From positions 2,633,501 to 2,697,500 of the forward strand of contig NZ_CP076361.1 of assembly GCF_018798885.1 (NCBI RefSeq): a DNA stretch of 64,000 nucleotides, read 5' to 3'. How positions within the stretch are numbered: the stretch's first letter is position 1; each line of letters starts with the position of its first letter. Shown here one piece after another: positions 25,576 to 33,992 of the stretch. The translations under genes were made by a program, and so were the position numbers. The notes under the pieces are model-generated. The model had not been told where the DNA came from, did not search any database, and worked only from the letters and a program-made list of their open reading frames with translations. The DNA is from Gemmobacter fulvus. Lineage in GTDB: Bacteria; Pseudomonadota; Alphaproteobacteria; Rhodobacterales; Rhodobacteraceae.

Positions 25576-25890
25576 TTATGATAGCTGGATAAAGACGCGA
25601 CCGCCTTCAACCTTGGTGGGATAGGTCTTGAGATTGACGCAGACCGGCGCACGCTTCGCCTCGCCGGTGCGGTAATCGAACTGGCCATTGTGCTTGGGGC
25701 ATTCGATCCGATGCTCCATCACCAGACCATCGGCCAGATGCACCTGTTCATGGCTGCACAGGCCATCGGTGCAGTAGAATGCGCCCTCGGGTGCGTGGTA
25801 GATGGCAAACGTGGCGCTGCCATGATCGAAGCGGATCACATCCTCTTCGTCGATGTCATCCGTGGCGCAGGCGTCGATCCATTGGGTCAT
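25576..25890 (-). CDS. Rieske [2Fe-2S] ferredoxin, MocE-like
   Basis: A 104-residue soluble Rieske ferredoxin: CSH (first Cys-His pair) and CPKH (second) with the correct spacing, and the flanking VCVNLKTYPTKVEGG typical of dioxygenase ferredoxins. ATG 25890 (MTQWIDACATDD) has AAGGAG at about 9 bp; the upstream ATG at 25923 overlaps the MocD-like gene and has no such site. In rhizobia MocE works with MocD in rhizopine (3-O-methyl-scyllo-inosamine) breakdown. Confidence 0.9.
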   Translation of the reverse strand: MTQWIDACATDDIDEEDVIRFDHGSATFAIYHAPEGAFYCTDGLCSHEQVHLADGLVMEHRIECPKHNGQFDYRTGEAKRAPVCVNLKTYPTKVEGGRVFIQLS

Positions 25891-25919
25891 GTGCGTGGCT
25901 CCTTTGCTGTGCAGGTCAG

Positions 25920-27011
25920 TCATTCGGCGGCGGTGCCAAGGGCTGCGCCAAGGGCCGCCATGTGAAAATCGTCGCGGTAGGGTTTGGCGGTGGGCGGCAG
26001 ATCGCGTTTGAGGAAATGATCCTCATTCGCCAGCTGGCGGCGCAGCACCGGCCACATTTCGCGGAACGCCTCGGCGATCGAGCGGTTGGGCGCGGGCAGA
26101 TCGTGCCGGATCAGGGCGTGCAGCTTGGGCAGCGCGTGATAGGGCACCATCGGGAACATGTGGTGTTCCACATGGTAGTTCATGTTCCAGTACACAAAGC
26201 GCGAGAAACGGTTCATCAGCACGGTGCGCGAGTTCAGCCGGTGATCGTTCACATTGTCGGCCAATCCGCCATGTTGCAGCAGGCCGGTCATCACATGATG
26301 CCATGCGCCATAGAGCCGGGGCAGGCCGATCACCATCAGCGGCAGGATCGAGCCCAGCCACAGCGCCAGTGCCAGCGTGGCGGCATAGATCAGGCACCAC
26401 AGCCGCGCCACGCGGATCACCTTGTGATGTTCGGATTGCGGGATATAGGTCTGCTCTTCGGGGGCCAGCCGCCCGGTTGCGTTCAGCAGCATCCGGCCCC
26501 AGCCGGACCAGGCATCAAAGATGCCGAAAAAATTGCCGATCAGCTTGAAAAACACCGGCGGGCGCATGATCGCGATTTCGGGGTCACGGCCCACGATATA
26601 GGTATCGGTATGGTGGCGGGCATGGCTCCAGCGCCAGCTGTGCGGGTTTCGGATCATGCAGAAACAGGCAATGTTGTAGACGAGATTGTTCATCCACGGC
26701 GTCTTGAACGCGGTGCCATGGCTGCATTCATGCCAGCGGCTGTCCATGGCCGAGCCGTAAAACACGCCATAGACCGCCCAGAACGGCAGCGACCAGAACG
26801 AGGGCCAGAGCAGCCATCCCGCTGTCGCGCAGACCAGCATGGTGCCGAACAAAAGGAAGGTGTCGCGGATCGCGGGTTGGTCGGACCGCTGCATCAGGGC
26901 CTTCATTTCCTTGCGCGGCACCTCGGTGTGATACCATTCGGCTGTGGCCAGCCCGGTTTCAACCGCGCGTCGGGCATCAGGCCCCAGAAGGCTGTAATCG
27001 CGTTTTGTCAT
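25920..27011 (-). CDS. fatty-acid-desaturase-fold di-iron oxygenase, MocD-like
   Basis: The 363-residue membrane enzyme has about four transmembrane helices and the three His boxes of the desaturase/hydroxylase family: HECSHG, HARHH and HVEHH. MocD of rhizobia is the relative paired with a Rieske ferredoxin. Start ATG 27011 (MTKRDYSLLGPDARR) follows GGGAGA. It is first in the leftward operon MocD-MocE-PanB-like and is divergent from the LacI gene. The ferredoxin reductase (MocF) is not found nearby. Confidence 0.88.
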   Translation of the reverse strand: MTKRDYSLLGPDARRAVETGLATAEWYHTEVPRKEMKALMQRSDQPAIRDTFLLFGTMLVCATAGWLLWPSFWSLPFWAVYGVFYGSAMDSRWHECSHGTAFKTPWMNNLVYNIACFCMIRNPHSWRWSHARHHTDTYIVGRDPEIAIMRPPVFFKLIGNFFGIFDAWSGWGRMLLNATGRLAPEEQTYIPQSEHHKVIRVARLWCLIYAATLALALWLGSILPLMVIGLPRLYGAWHHVMTGLLQHGGLADNVNDHRLNSRTVLMNRFSRFVYWNMNYHVEHHMFPMVPYHALPKLHALIRHDLPAPNRSIAEAFREMWPVLRRQLANEDHFLKRDLPPTAKPYRDDFHMAALGAALGTAAE

Positions 27012-27166
27012 TGTGATCTCCCGCCGGGGCCGTGGCAGCTCTGGCCTGCCCCTCTTGCTGCCAAGGATAGGCCAACTGCGGCGTCGCGCAATCTGGGCGC
27101 TGGTAGTTTTCGTCAAAATGCATCATCATGCCTGCGGTGAATGATGAAAAACCATCGGGGATGGCT

Positions 27167-28192
27167 ATGGCAAGACGACCGGGAATGGCAGAGCTGGCAC
27201 AGGCGGCTGGGGTATCGGTGGCAACGGTGGACCGGGTGCTGAACGGGCGGGAGCAGGTGAAACCCGATACCGTGGCGCGCGTGCATGAGGCGGCGCTGCG
27301 CATCGGTCATCCGGCGGCGCGGCGCATTGCCCCGCTGGCGGCAGATCTGCCCGAGTTGCGATTCGGCGTGGTGCTGCACAAGCAGGGGCAGGATTTCTAC
27401 AAGGCCTTTGCCGAGGCCCTGCACCGCGCGGTTGCGGCAGCGCCCGGTGTGCGTGGCAAGCTGGTGCTGGAGTTTTCGGCCTCGCAATCGCCCTCCGACA
27501 TGGCGGGGCTGCTGCGCAGCATGGCTGGGCGCTGCGATGTGCTGGCGGCAACGGCGGTCAACCACCCCGAGGTGACTGCCGCCGTTGAGGAGCTGAAGGC
27601 GCAGGGGCTGGCGGTGTTTTCGTTGCTGTCGGATTTCGCGCAGGGGGTGCGGGCGGGGTATGTCGGGCTGAACAACCTCAAGGTCGGGCGCACCGCGGGC
27701 TGGCTGATCGGCATGGCTGGGCGCACGCCGGGCAAGGTGGCGGTGTTTGTCGGCGGCCATCGCTGGCACGGCCATGAACTGCGCGAGGCGGGGTTTCGCA
27801 GCTATCTGCGCGAATGTGCGCCGCAGTTGGCCGTGCTGGACACGGTGGTGAACCTGGAAACCCGGCAATTGACCTATGAGGCGACGCTGGGCCTGCTGGC
27901 GCGCCAGCCCGATCTGCGTGGCATCTATGTGGCGGGCGGCGGCATGGAGGGGGCGATTGCGGCGCTGCGCGAGGCCCGGCCCGCCGGGGTGGCGCTGGTC
28001 GTCTCGGCGCTGACCCCCGATTCGCGCGCCGGTCTGGCTGAAGGCGTGGTGACGCTGGTCACCGATACGCCGCTGGACACGCTGTGCCGTGATCTGCTGG
28101 CCATCATGGTGGCTGCGGCGCGCGATGGGGTGGGGCCAAACGGCATCCAGCATTTTCTGCCCCCCGATATTCACGTGGCGGAATCGCTTTAG
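27167..28192 (+). CDS. LacI-family transcriptional regulator
   Basis: A LacI/GalR repressor of 341 residues: helix-turn-helix GMAELAQAAGVSVATVDRVLNGREQV, then a hinge and a type I periplasmic-binding effector domain. ATGs at 27128, 27161 and 27167 are in frame; 27167 (MARRPGMAEL) has the best spacing from GGGGA. It stands between the MocDE-type operon and the IolI/ABC/IolG operon and probably controls both. Effector likely to be the imported cyclitol or a derivative (inference). Confidence 0.9.
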   Translation: MARRPGMAELAQAAGVSVATVDRVLNGREQVKPDTVARVHEAALRIGHPAARRIAPLAADLPELRFGVVLHKQGQDFYKAFAEALHRAVAAAPGVRGKLVLEFSASQSPSDMAGLLRSMAGRCDVLAATAVNHPEVTAAVEELKAQGLAVFSLLSDFAQGVRAGYVGLNNLKVGRTAGWLIGMAGRTPGKVAVFVGGHRWHGHELREAGFRSYLRECAPQLAVLDTVVNLETRQLTYEATLGLLARQPDLRGIYVAGGGMEGAIAALREARPAGVALVVSALTPDSRAGLAEGVVTLVTDTPLDTLCRDLLAIMVAAARDGVGPNGIQHFLPPDIHVAESL

Positions 28193-28230
28193 GGGGGGCG
28201 GCGCAGCGGTGGCAGTGCCCGGGAATCCGG

Positions 28231-28262
28231 TTTTGGAATTTTTCAGTTGAAATGATCCAAAA
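28231..28262. promoter_or_regulatory. 32-bp imperfect palindrome, candidate LacI-family operator
   Basis: TTTTGGAATTTTTCA and TGAAATGATCCAAAA are 15-base half-sites separated by GT; 12 of 15 positions are symmetric. It lies in an AT-rich patch 63 bp upstream of the IolI-like gene start, within the 132-bp gap after the LacI gene. Confidence 0.7.
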
Positions 28263-28324
28263 ATAGAATATCAATTCCACGACTGCCGCGCCATCGTGGC
28301 GGTCTCTTGGGGGGAATCACGGAT

Positions 28325-29134
28325 ATGCTGCCTTTCGCGTTGAACCACATGACCACGCCGCGTCTGGGCTGGGAGGCGTTTCTGGACCTTTCGGCCAGAC
28401 TGGGCTGCGTCGGGGTGGAGTTTCGCAATGATCTGCCCGGCGCGCTGTTCGACGGGGCCGATCCGGCCGTGGTCGGGGCGGCGGTGCAGGCGCGGGGCCT
28501 GCGCTTTCTGGCGCTGGCCGAAGTGAAGATGTTCAACGACTGGTCGGATGCCAAACAGGCCGAAGCGGCGGCGCTGATGGCGATTGCCAAACAGGCCGGG
28601 GCCGAGACGATCAGCCTGATCCCGCGCAATGATGGCGTGGCGACGGATCGGGCCGACAGCCGCAGGGTCACTGAAACGGCGCTGCGCGCGCTGTTGCCGA
28701 TGCTGCGCGACGCGGGGCTGAAGGCGATGGTCGAGCCGCTGGGCTTCGAGGTCTGCTCGCTGCGCTACAAGGATGTGCTGGCCGATGCGATTGATGCAGT
28801 GGGCGGTGCCGGCACCTATTTCATGGTGCATGATACCTTCCACCATCACCTTGCCGGGGGCGGGGCGATCTTTCCCGAACTGACCGGCATCGTGCATGTG
28901 TCGGGCGTGGTCGATCCGGCGGTGGCTGTCGCGGACATGCGCGACCCGCACCGGGTTCTGGTCGATGATGCAGACCGGCTGGGCAATGTGGCGCAGATCC
29001 GTGCCTTGCGCGCCGCAGGTTATGACGGCCCGATCAGCTTTGAGCCCTTTGCGCCCGAGGTGCATGCGCTGGGCGATGCCTATGCGCCGTTGCGCGCCTC
29101 GATGACGTTTATTGACGCGGGTGTCGCGGCCTGA
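28325..29134 (+). CDS. sugar phosphate isomerase/epimerase, IolI/MocC-like TIM barrel
   Basis: A 269-residue AP-endonuclease-2-type TIM barrel. VGVEFRNDLPGALF, KAMVEPLGFEVC, MVHDTFHHHL and HVSGVVDPA fit the metal-binding positions of inosose isomerase IolI and related proteins (IolE, MocC). GGGGGGAA lies 8 bp ahead of ATG 28325. It is the first gene of the rightward operon behind the palindrome. Inosose isomerase or dehydratase are both possible. Confidence 0.8.
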   Translation: MLPFALNHMTTPRLGWEAFLDLSARLGCVGVEFRNDLPGALFDGADPAVVGAAVQARGLRFLALAEVKMFNDWSDAKQAEAAALMAIAKQAGAETISLIPRNDGVATDRADSRRVTETALRALLPMLRDAGLKAMVEPLGFEVCSLRYKDVLADAIDAVGGAGTYFMVHDTFHHHLAGGGAIFPELTGIVHVSGVVDPAVAVADMRDPHRVLVDDADRLGNVAQIRALRAAGYDGPISFEPFAPEVHALGDAYAPLRASMTFIDAGVAA

Positions 29135-29221
29135 CCGCCACCCGCCTCAAAACAGCCGCTCCGGGGAGGGGCGGTCCGGCTGGAGCATGGTGCGCCGGAC
29201 ACCGATAGTGGAGGAACGAGA

Positions 29222-30163
29222 ATGAAAAAGACCCTTCTGGCTGCCGGTTTTGCCTCGCTGATGGCAACCACCGCAATGGCGCAAGACATTGGCGTGTCGA
29301 TGGCGCTGTTTGACGACAACTTTCTGACGGTTCTGCGCAACGGGCTGGATGCCAAGGGCAAGGAACTGGGCGTCGGCCTGCAGATCGAAGATGCGCAGAA
29401 CGATGTGGCCAAGCAGCTTGACCAGATCAACAACTTCATCGCCTCGGGCGTGTCGGCCATCATCGTGAACCCGGTCGATACCTCGGCCACGCAGGCCATG
29501 TCGGATGCCGCCGCTGCCGCGAACATCCCGCTGGTCTATGTGAACCGCGAGCCGGTGAACGTCGACACCATGCCCGACAATCAGGCCTTCGTCGCCTCGA
29601 ACGAACTGGATTCGGGCACGCTGCAAACCAAGGAAGTCTGCCGCCTGTTCAAGGACGCGGGCAAGACCGAGGCGAACATCTATGTGATCATGGGCGAGCT
29701 GTCGAACCAGGCTGCCGTGATGCGCACCAAGGACATTCACGATGTCATCGCCGGGCCGGATTGCGGCGTGAAGGTCAATATCCTGGACGAGCAGACCTCG
29801 AACTGGTCGCGCGATCTGGCACAGAACCTGATGACCAACTGGCTGTCCACCGGCGCGGCGTTTGATGGCGTGATTGCCAACAATGACGAATCCGCCATCG
29901 GCGCCATTCAGGCGATGAAGGCATCGGGCGTGGATATGGCCACCGTCGTGGTGGCAGGTATCGACGCCACGCAGGACGCACTGGCGGCGATGCAGGCGGG
30001 CGATCTGGATGTGACGGTGTTCCAGGATGCTGCCGGTCAGGGCGCAGGCGCGCTGGATGCGGCGATCAAGCTGAGCAAAGGCGAAGCCGTGGAGCAGAAG
30101 GTCTACATTCCGTTCCAGCTGGTGACCCCGGCCAATATCGGCGATTTCCTCGCCAAGAACTGA
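29222..30163 (+). CDS. sugar ABC transporter substrate-binding protein (ribose/inositol type, MocB-like)
   Basis: A periplasmic-binding protein of the ribose/galactose family (313 residues) with a signal peptide ending TTAMA-QD. The type I PBP fold is clear: 'IEDAQNDVAKQLDQINNFI', 'AIIVNPVDTSAT', 'NNDESAIGAIQAM'. The ligand is probably a sugar or cyclitol, given the IolI- and IolG-like neighbours. GGAGG precedes the ATG. A hairpin terminator follows, so its mRNA is likely more abundant than that of the permease. Confidence 0.9.
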   Translation: MKKTLLAAGFASLMATTAMAQDIGVSMALFDDNFLTVLRNGLDAKGKELGVGLQIEDAQNDVAKQLDQINNFIASGVSAIIVNPVDTSATQAMSDAAAAANIPLVYVNREPVNVDTMPDNQAFVASNELDSGTLQTKEVCRLFKDAGKTEANIYVIMGELSNQAAVMRTKDIHDVIAGPDCGVKVNILDEQTSNWSRDLAQNLMTNWLSTGAAFDGVIANNDESAIGAIQAMKASGVDMATVVVAGIDATQDALAAMQAGDLDVTVFQDAAGQGAGALDAAIKLSKGEAVEQKVYIPFQLVTPANIGDFLAKN

Positions 30164-30177
30164 TCCCGTTGCGGATC

Positions 30178-30206
30178 GGGGCGGCGCAGAGGTGCCGCCC
30201 CTCTTT
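30178..30206 (+). terminator. attenuating terminator between binding protein and permease genes
   Basis: GGGGCGGC (30178-30185) and GCCGCCCC (30194-30201) form an 8-bp stem with an 8-base loop, followed by TCTTT. Its place inside the operon suggests partial termination to raise binding-protein output. Confidence 0.72.
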
Positions 30207-30274
30207 GATCTCTGACCGGACGTGACGCGTCAGCAGAGTTTATTTCAGCAGTTAATCCGGGGGAGGGTGCAGCC

Positions 30275-31351
30275 GTGTCACAAACGACGCATGGGCTGGG
30301 CGGCCTGAAATATGATCCGACAAAGAAAGCACGCGCGCCAGAATGGAACGTCTTCTTTGCTCTGGTCGGCATCATCATCGTGTTCGAACTGATCGGTCGG
30401 CTGTTCATGGGCGACAGCTTTCTGTTCAACACACGCGACAATGTGGACACGCTGTTCAATCAGGCGCGGTTGCAGATCATCATCCTTCAGGTGTCCATCG
30501 TCGGCATCATCGCCATCGGTGTGACGCAGGTTATCATCACCGGCGGGATTGATCTGTCGTCTGGCTCCATCGTCGGGGCCACGGCGATGATCGCCATGAG
30601 TTTTGCACAGGTTGCCATGGTGAACGGCAACCCCAACCCCAAGGCGATTTTCGGGGATCTGGGCTGGATGGACCTGCCGGTGATCGTGCCGGTGCTGGTC
30701 GGGCTGAGCTGCGGTGTGGTGGCGGGCCTGATCAACGGATCCTTGGTGGCCTATACCAAGATCCCGCCGTTCATCGCCACGCTGGGCATGATGGTCACGG
30801 CGCGCGGCATTGCGAAATGGTGGTCCAAGGGCAACCCGATCTCTTTCCCGACCGACAGCTATGCGCTGATCGGCAAGGGCATGACGCCGGTGTTCCTGTT
30901 CGTGGTGCTGGCGGTGCTGTTCCACTGTATCATGACCTACACGAAATATGGCAAACATTGCTACGCCATCGGCTCGAACGAAGCGGCGACGCGCATGTCG
31001 GGCATCAATGTCGACCGTCACAAGGTGCTGGTCTATGTCATCGCCTCGGGTCTGGCTGCCTTTGCTGCCATCGTGCTGTCGTCCAAGAACCTGACCGCAC
31101 AGGCCGGCATGGGGGTGATGTATGAACTCGACGCCATCGCCATGGCCGTGATCGGCGGGGTGTCGCTGCAAGGCGGGCGCGGCTCGATCCTCGGCACCGT
31201 GCTGGGCGCGCTGATCTTCGGCGTGATCATCTCGGGCTTCACCTTCCTGAAGCTCGACGCGTATTATCAGGAAATGGTCAAGGGCGTGATCATCGTCGGT
31301 GCCGTGGTTCTGGATCAATGGCGGCAGCAAAGCCGGTCGCGGGGGAAATAA
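30275..31351 (+). CDS. sugar ABC transporter permease (RbsC/IatP-like)
   Basis: The 358-residue membrane protein of the RbsC family has about ten hydrophobic helices and the family motifs GVTQVIITGGIDLSSGS and IGSNEAATRMSGINV, plus GVSLQGGRGSILGTVLGAL near the C-terminus. The start is GTG 30275 behind GGGGGAGG. It is followed by its ATPase at 3 bp spacing. Confidence 0.92.
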   Translation: MSQTTHGLGGLKYDPTKKARAPEWNVFFALVGIIIVFELIGRLFMGDSFLFNTRDNVDTLFNQARLQIIILQVSIVGIIAIGVTQVIITGGIDLSSGSIVGATAMIAMSFAQVAMVNGNPNPKAIFGDLGWMDLPVIVPVLVGLSCGVVAGLINGSLVAYTKIPPFIATLGMMVTARGIAKWWSKGNPISFPTDSYALIGKGMTPVFLFVVLAVLFHCIMTYTKYGKHCYAIGSNEAATRMSGINVDRHKVLVYVIASGLAAFAAIVLSSKNLTAQAGMGVMYELDAIAMAVIGGVSLQGGRGSILGTVLGALIFGVIISGFTFLKLDAYYQEMVKGVIIVGAVVLDQWRQQSRSRGK

Positions 31352-31354
31352 GCC

Positions 31355-32125
31355 ATGAGCGATATCATTCTGGAAACCCGTGGCCTGACCAAACGCTATG
31401 GCGGTGTGCATGCGCTGGAGGATGCCAATTTCGTGCTGCGCAAGGGCGAACATATCGCTGTGGTGGGCGACAATGGCGCGGGCAAATCGACCTTCGTGCG
31501 CCAGATCACGGCGGTAGAGCAGAAGTCCGGCGGGCAGGTGTTTTTCGATGGCCGCGAGGTGAACTTCTCGGGGCCGCTGGAGGCGCGCGAATCCGGGATC
31601 GAAACCGTGTTTCAGACGCTGGCGCTGGCCGATGATCTGGACGTGCCGTCGAACCTGTTTCTGGGGCGCGAGCTGTTCAAGTTCCGCCTTGGGCCGTTTT
31701 CGGTGCTGGATCGCAAGACGATGCGCGAACGCACGCTGGAGGCGCTGAAAACCACGGCGGTCAAGATCCCCAATGTCGACAACCCTATCCGCAACATGAG
31801 CGGCGGGCAGCGGCAATGTGTGTCCATCGCGCGCACGGCGGCCTTTGCGTCGAAACTGGTGATCATGGATGAACCGACGGCGGCGCTGGGGGTGCAGGAA
31901 ACCGCGCAGGTGGAAAACATCATTCGCGGCCTGAAGGAGCGCGGCGTGCCACTGATTCTGGTCAGCCACAATCTGCGGCAGGTGTTTGATCTGGTCGACC
32001 GGATCGTGGTGTTCCGGCGCGGGCGCATCGTGGCGAGCCTGAACAAGGACGAAACCGACGGCAATGACATCGTGAGTTATATCACCGGCGTCAAAGGCAT
32101 CGGGGCCGAGGCAAGCCATGCGTGA
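31355..32125 (+). CDS. sugar ABC transporter ATPase, single-domain
   Basis: A 256-residue ABC ATPase: Walker A GDNGAGKST, signature MSGGQRQCVSIARTA, Walker B LVIMDEPTAALG and H-loop SHN. Most sugar importers of the Rbs type use a double-domain ATPase; this one has a single domain like a minority of inositol and fructose importers and must act as a homodimer. Its 3' end overlaps the SDR start by 8 bp. Confidence 0.92.
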   Translation: MSDIILETRGLTKRYGGVHALEDANFVLRKGEHIAVVGDNGAGKSTFVRQITAVEQKSGGQVFFDGREVNFSGPLEARESGIETVFQTLALADDLDVPSNLFLGRELFKFRLGPFSVLDRKTMRERTLEALKTTAVKIPNVDNPIRNMSGGQRQCVSIARTAAFASKLVIMDEPTAALGVQETAQVENIIRGLKERGVPLILVSHNLRQVFDLVDRIVVFRRGRIVASLNKDETDGNDIVSYITGVKGIGAEASHA

Positions 32126-32900
32126 CCACGCCGAAACGGTGGCCGTGATCACCGGCGGATCGCAGGGCCTTGGCCTTGCGATTGCCGAGCGGCTGCTGGC
32201 CGAAGGCTGCGGGCGCATGATCCTGGCAGGCCGGGGTGTTGCCAAGGGCGAGGCGGTAGCGGCGCAGCTCAGGGCAGGCGGGGCCGACGTGCGCTTCCTG
32301 CCCGCCGATATGGGCCGCCCGGACGAGGCGATTGCCCTGATCGACCGCGCGGCATCGCGGTTTGGCCGGGTGACGGCGCTGGTCAATGCGGCGGCGGCCA
32401 CCGACCGCGGCTCGATCCTTGATACAACGCCCGAGGCCTGGGACAACCTGATGGCCGTCAATGCCCGCGGGCCGTTCTTTGCGCTGCAACGTTTTGCGCA
32501 GCTGGCGGCGCAACACGGCCATCCGGCGCAGGCGGTCAATATCCTGTCGATGGTGGTGCATTGCGGCCAAAGCTTTCTGGCGCCCTATTCGGCCAGCAAG
32601 GCCGCGCTGGCCAATGTGACGCGCAACGCGGCGCAGGCACTGCGCGGCCATCGCATCCGGGTCAATGCCATCAACTGCGGCTGGATGGACACGCCGGGCG
32701 AGGATGAGACCCAGCGCAAATACCATGGGGCCACCGATGGCTGGCTGGCGGCGGCAGAGGCGGCGCAGCCGATGGGCATGTTGGTCAAACCCGCGCATGT
32801 GGCGGGGCTGGCCAGTTTCATGCTATCGCCCGCCTCTGGCGTGATGACCGGGGCTGTGGTGGATTTCGATCAGAATGTTTCCGGCGCCTATCCCGAATAA
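32118..32900 (+). CDS. SDR-family oxidoreductase in the inositol-like operon
   Basis: A classical SDR of 260 residues: TGGSQGLG cofactor loop, VNAAAATDRG, a catalytic YSASK and a C-terminal substrate loop. Overlap with the ATPase gene shows co-translation. In this setting it could oxidise an inositol or inosose derivative, or a sugar acid, but its substrate is not evident. Confidence 0.88.
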   Translation: MRDHAETVAVITGGSQGLGLAIAERLLAEGCGRMILAGRGVAKGEAVAAQLRAGGADVRFLPADMGRPDEAIALIDRAASRFGRVTALVNAAAATDRGSILDTTPEAWDNLMAVNARGPFFALQRFAQLAAQHGHPAQAVNILSMVVHCGQSFLAPYSASKAALANVTRNAAQALRGHRIRVNAINCGWMDTPGEDETQRKYHGATDGWLAAAEAAQPMGMLVKPAHVAGLASFMLSPASGVMTGAVVDFDQNVSGAYPE

Positions 32901-32951
32901 CCGGGCGCGGAGCGAACAACCGGCCCAAGCGGCCAACCGTAAGAGGACAAG

Positions 32952-33953
32952 ATGACTGTCAAATTCGCGCTTCTGGGCGCTGGCCGGATCGGCAAGGTTC
33001 ACGCCAAGGCGATCACGGGCGATGCCAATGCCACGCTGGTGGCCGTGGCCGATGCGTTTCCCACGGCGGCACAGGCGATTGCCGATCACTATGGCTGTCA
33101 GGTGCGCAGCATCGAGGAAATCGCGGCGGCCAAGGATATTGACGCCGTGGTGATCTGCACCCCCACCGATACCCATGCCGACCTGATCGAGATGTTCGCC
33201 ACGGCGGGCAAGGCGATCTTCTGCGAAAAGCCGATCGACCTGAGCCTTGACCGCGTGAAGGCCTGCCTGTCGGTGGTGCGCGCCACCAAGGCCACGCTGA
33301 TGGTGGGTTTCAACCGCCGCTTCGACCCGCATTTCGCCGCCGTCCGTGCCGAGATCGACAAGGGCACGATCGGCGATGTGGAAATGGCCGTCATCACCTC
33401 GCGCGATCCGGGCGCGCCGCCGATTGACTATATCGGGCGGTCGGGCGGGATCTTCCGCGACATGACCATCCATGATTTCGACATGGCGCGCTTCCTGCTG
33501 GGCGAAGAGATTGCCGAAGTGGCCGCCACCGCCGCAGTGCTGGTGGATCCGGCGATTGGCACGGCAGGCGATTTCGACAGCGTTCAGGTGCTGCTGAAAA
33601 CCGCCAGCGGCAAACAGGCGATGATTTCGAACTCGCGCCGCGCCACCTATGGCTATGATCAGCGCATCGAGGTGCATGGCTCCAAAGGCGCGGCCTCGGC
33701 GGAAAACCAGCGCCCGGTGTCCATCGAGGTGGCGACGTCGGCCGGCTATACCCGGCCGCCGCTGCATGACTTCTTCATGACCCGCTATACCGAGGCCTAT
33801 GCCGCCGAAATCGCGAGCTTCATCACCGCAGTTTCGGGCAAGGGCGCTGCCGAACCTTCGGGCGAGGATGGGCTGATCGCACTGGCGCTGGCCAATGCGG
33901 CGCTGCTGTCTGTGGCCGAAGGCCGCACTGTGAAAATGTCGGAAATCCTGTAA
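32952..33953 (+). CDS. Gfo/Idh/MocA-family dehydrogenase, inositol 2-dehydrogenase-like
   Basis: The 333-residue NAD(P)-dependent oxidoreductase shows LLGAGRIGKVHA (nucleotide binding), FCEKPIDLSLD (the EKP motif with catalytic Lys), NRRFDPHF and GGIFRDMTIHDFDMARFLLGE, as in IolG and MocA. IolG oxidises myo-inositol to scyllo-inosose. It is the last gene of the rightward operon, behind GAGGACAAG. MocA-type rhizopine dehydrogenase is an alternative. No iolB, iolC or iolD lies in the window. Confidence 0.9.
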   Translation: MTVKFALLGAGRIGKVHAKAITGDANATLVAVADAFPTAAQAIADHYGCQVRSIEEIAAAKDIDAVVICTPTDTHADLIEMFATAGKAIFCEKPIDLSLDRVKACLSVVRATKATLMVGFNRRFDPHFAAVRAEIDKGTIGDVEMAVITSRDPGAPPIDYIGRSGGIFRDMTIHDFDMARFLLGEEIAEVAATAAVLVDPAIGTAGDFDSVQVLLKTASGKQAMISNSRRATYGYDQRIEVHGSKGAASAENQRPVSIEVATSAGYTRPPLHDFFMTRYTEAYAAEIASFITAVSGKGAAEPSGEDGLIALALANAALLSVAEGRTVKMSEIL

Positions 33954-33992
33954 CCGATCTGGCCGCGCGGGGGCAGGGCCGTCGCGCGGCGC

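Noticed and set aside
27100-27166. Possible LacI auto-operator in the MocD-LacI intergenic region (GTTTTCGTCA and TGATGAAAAAC)
   Set aside because: The arms match poorly and the spacing is long; it is not similar to the 28231 palindrome.
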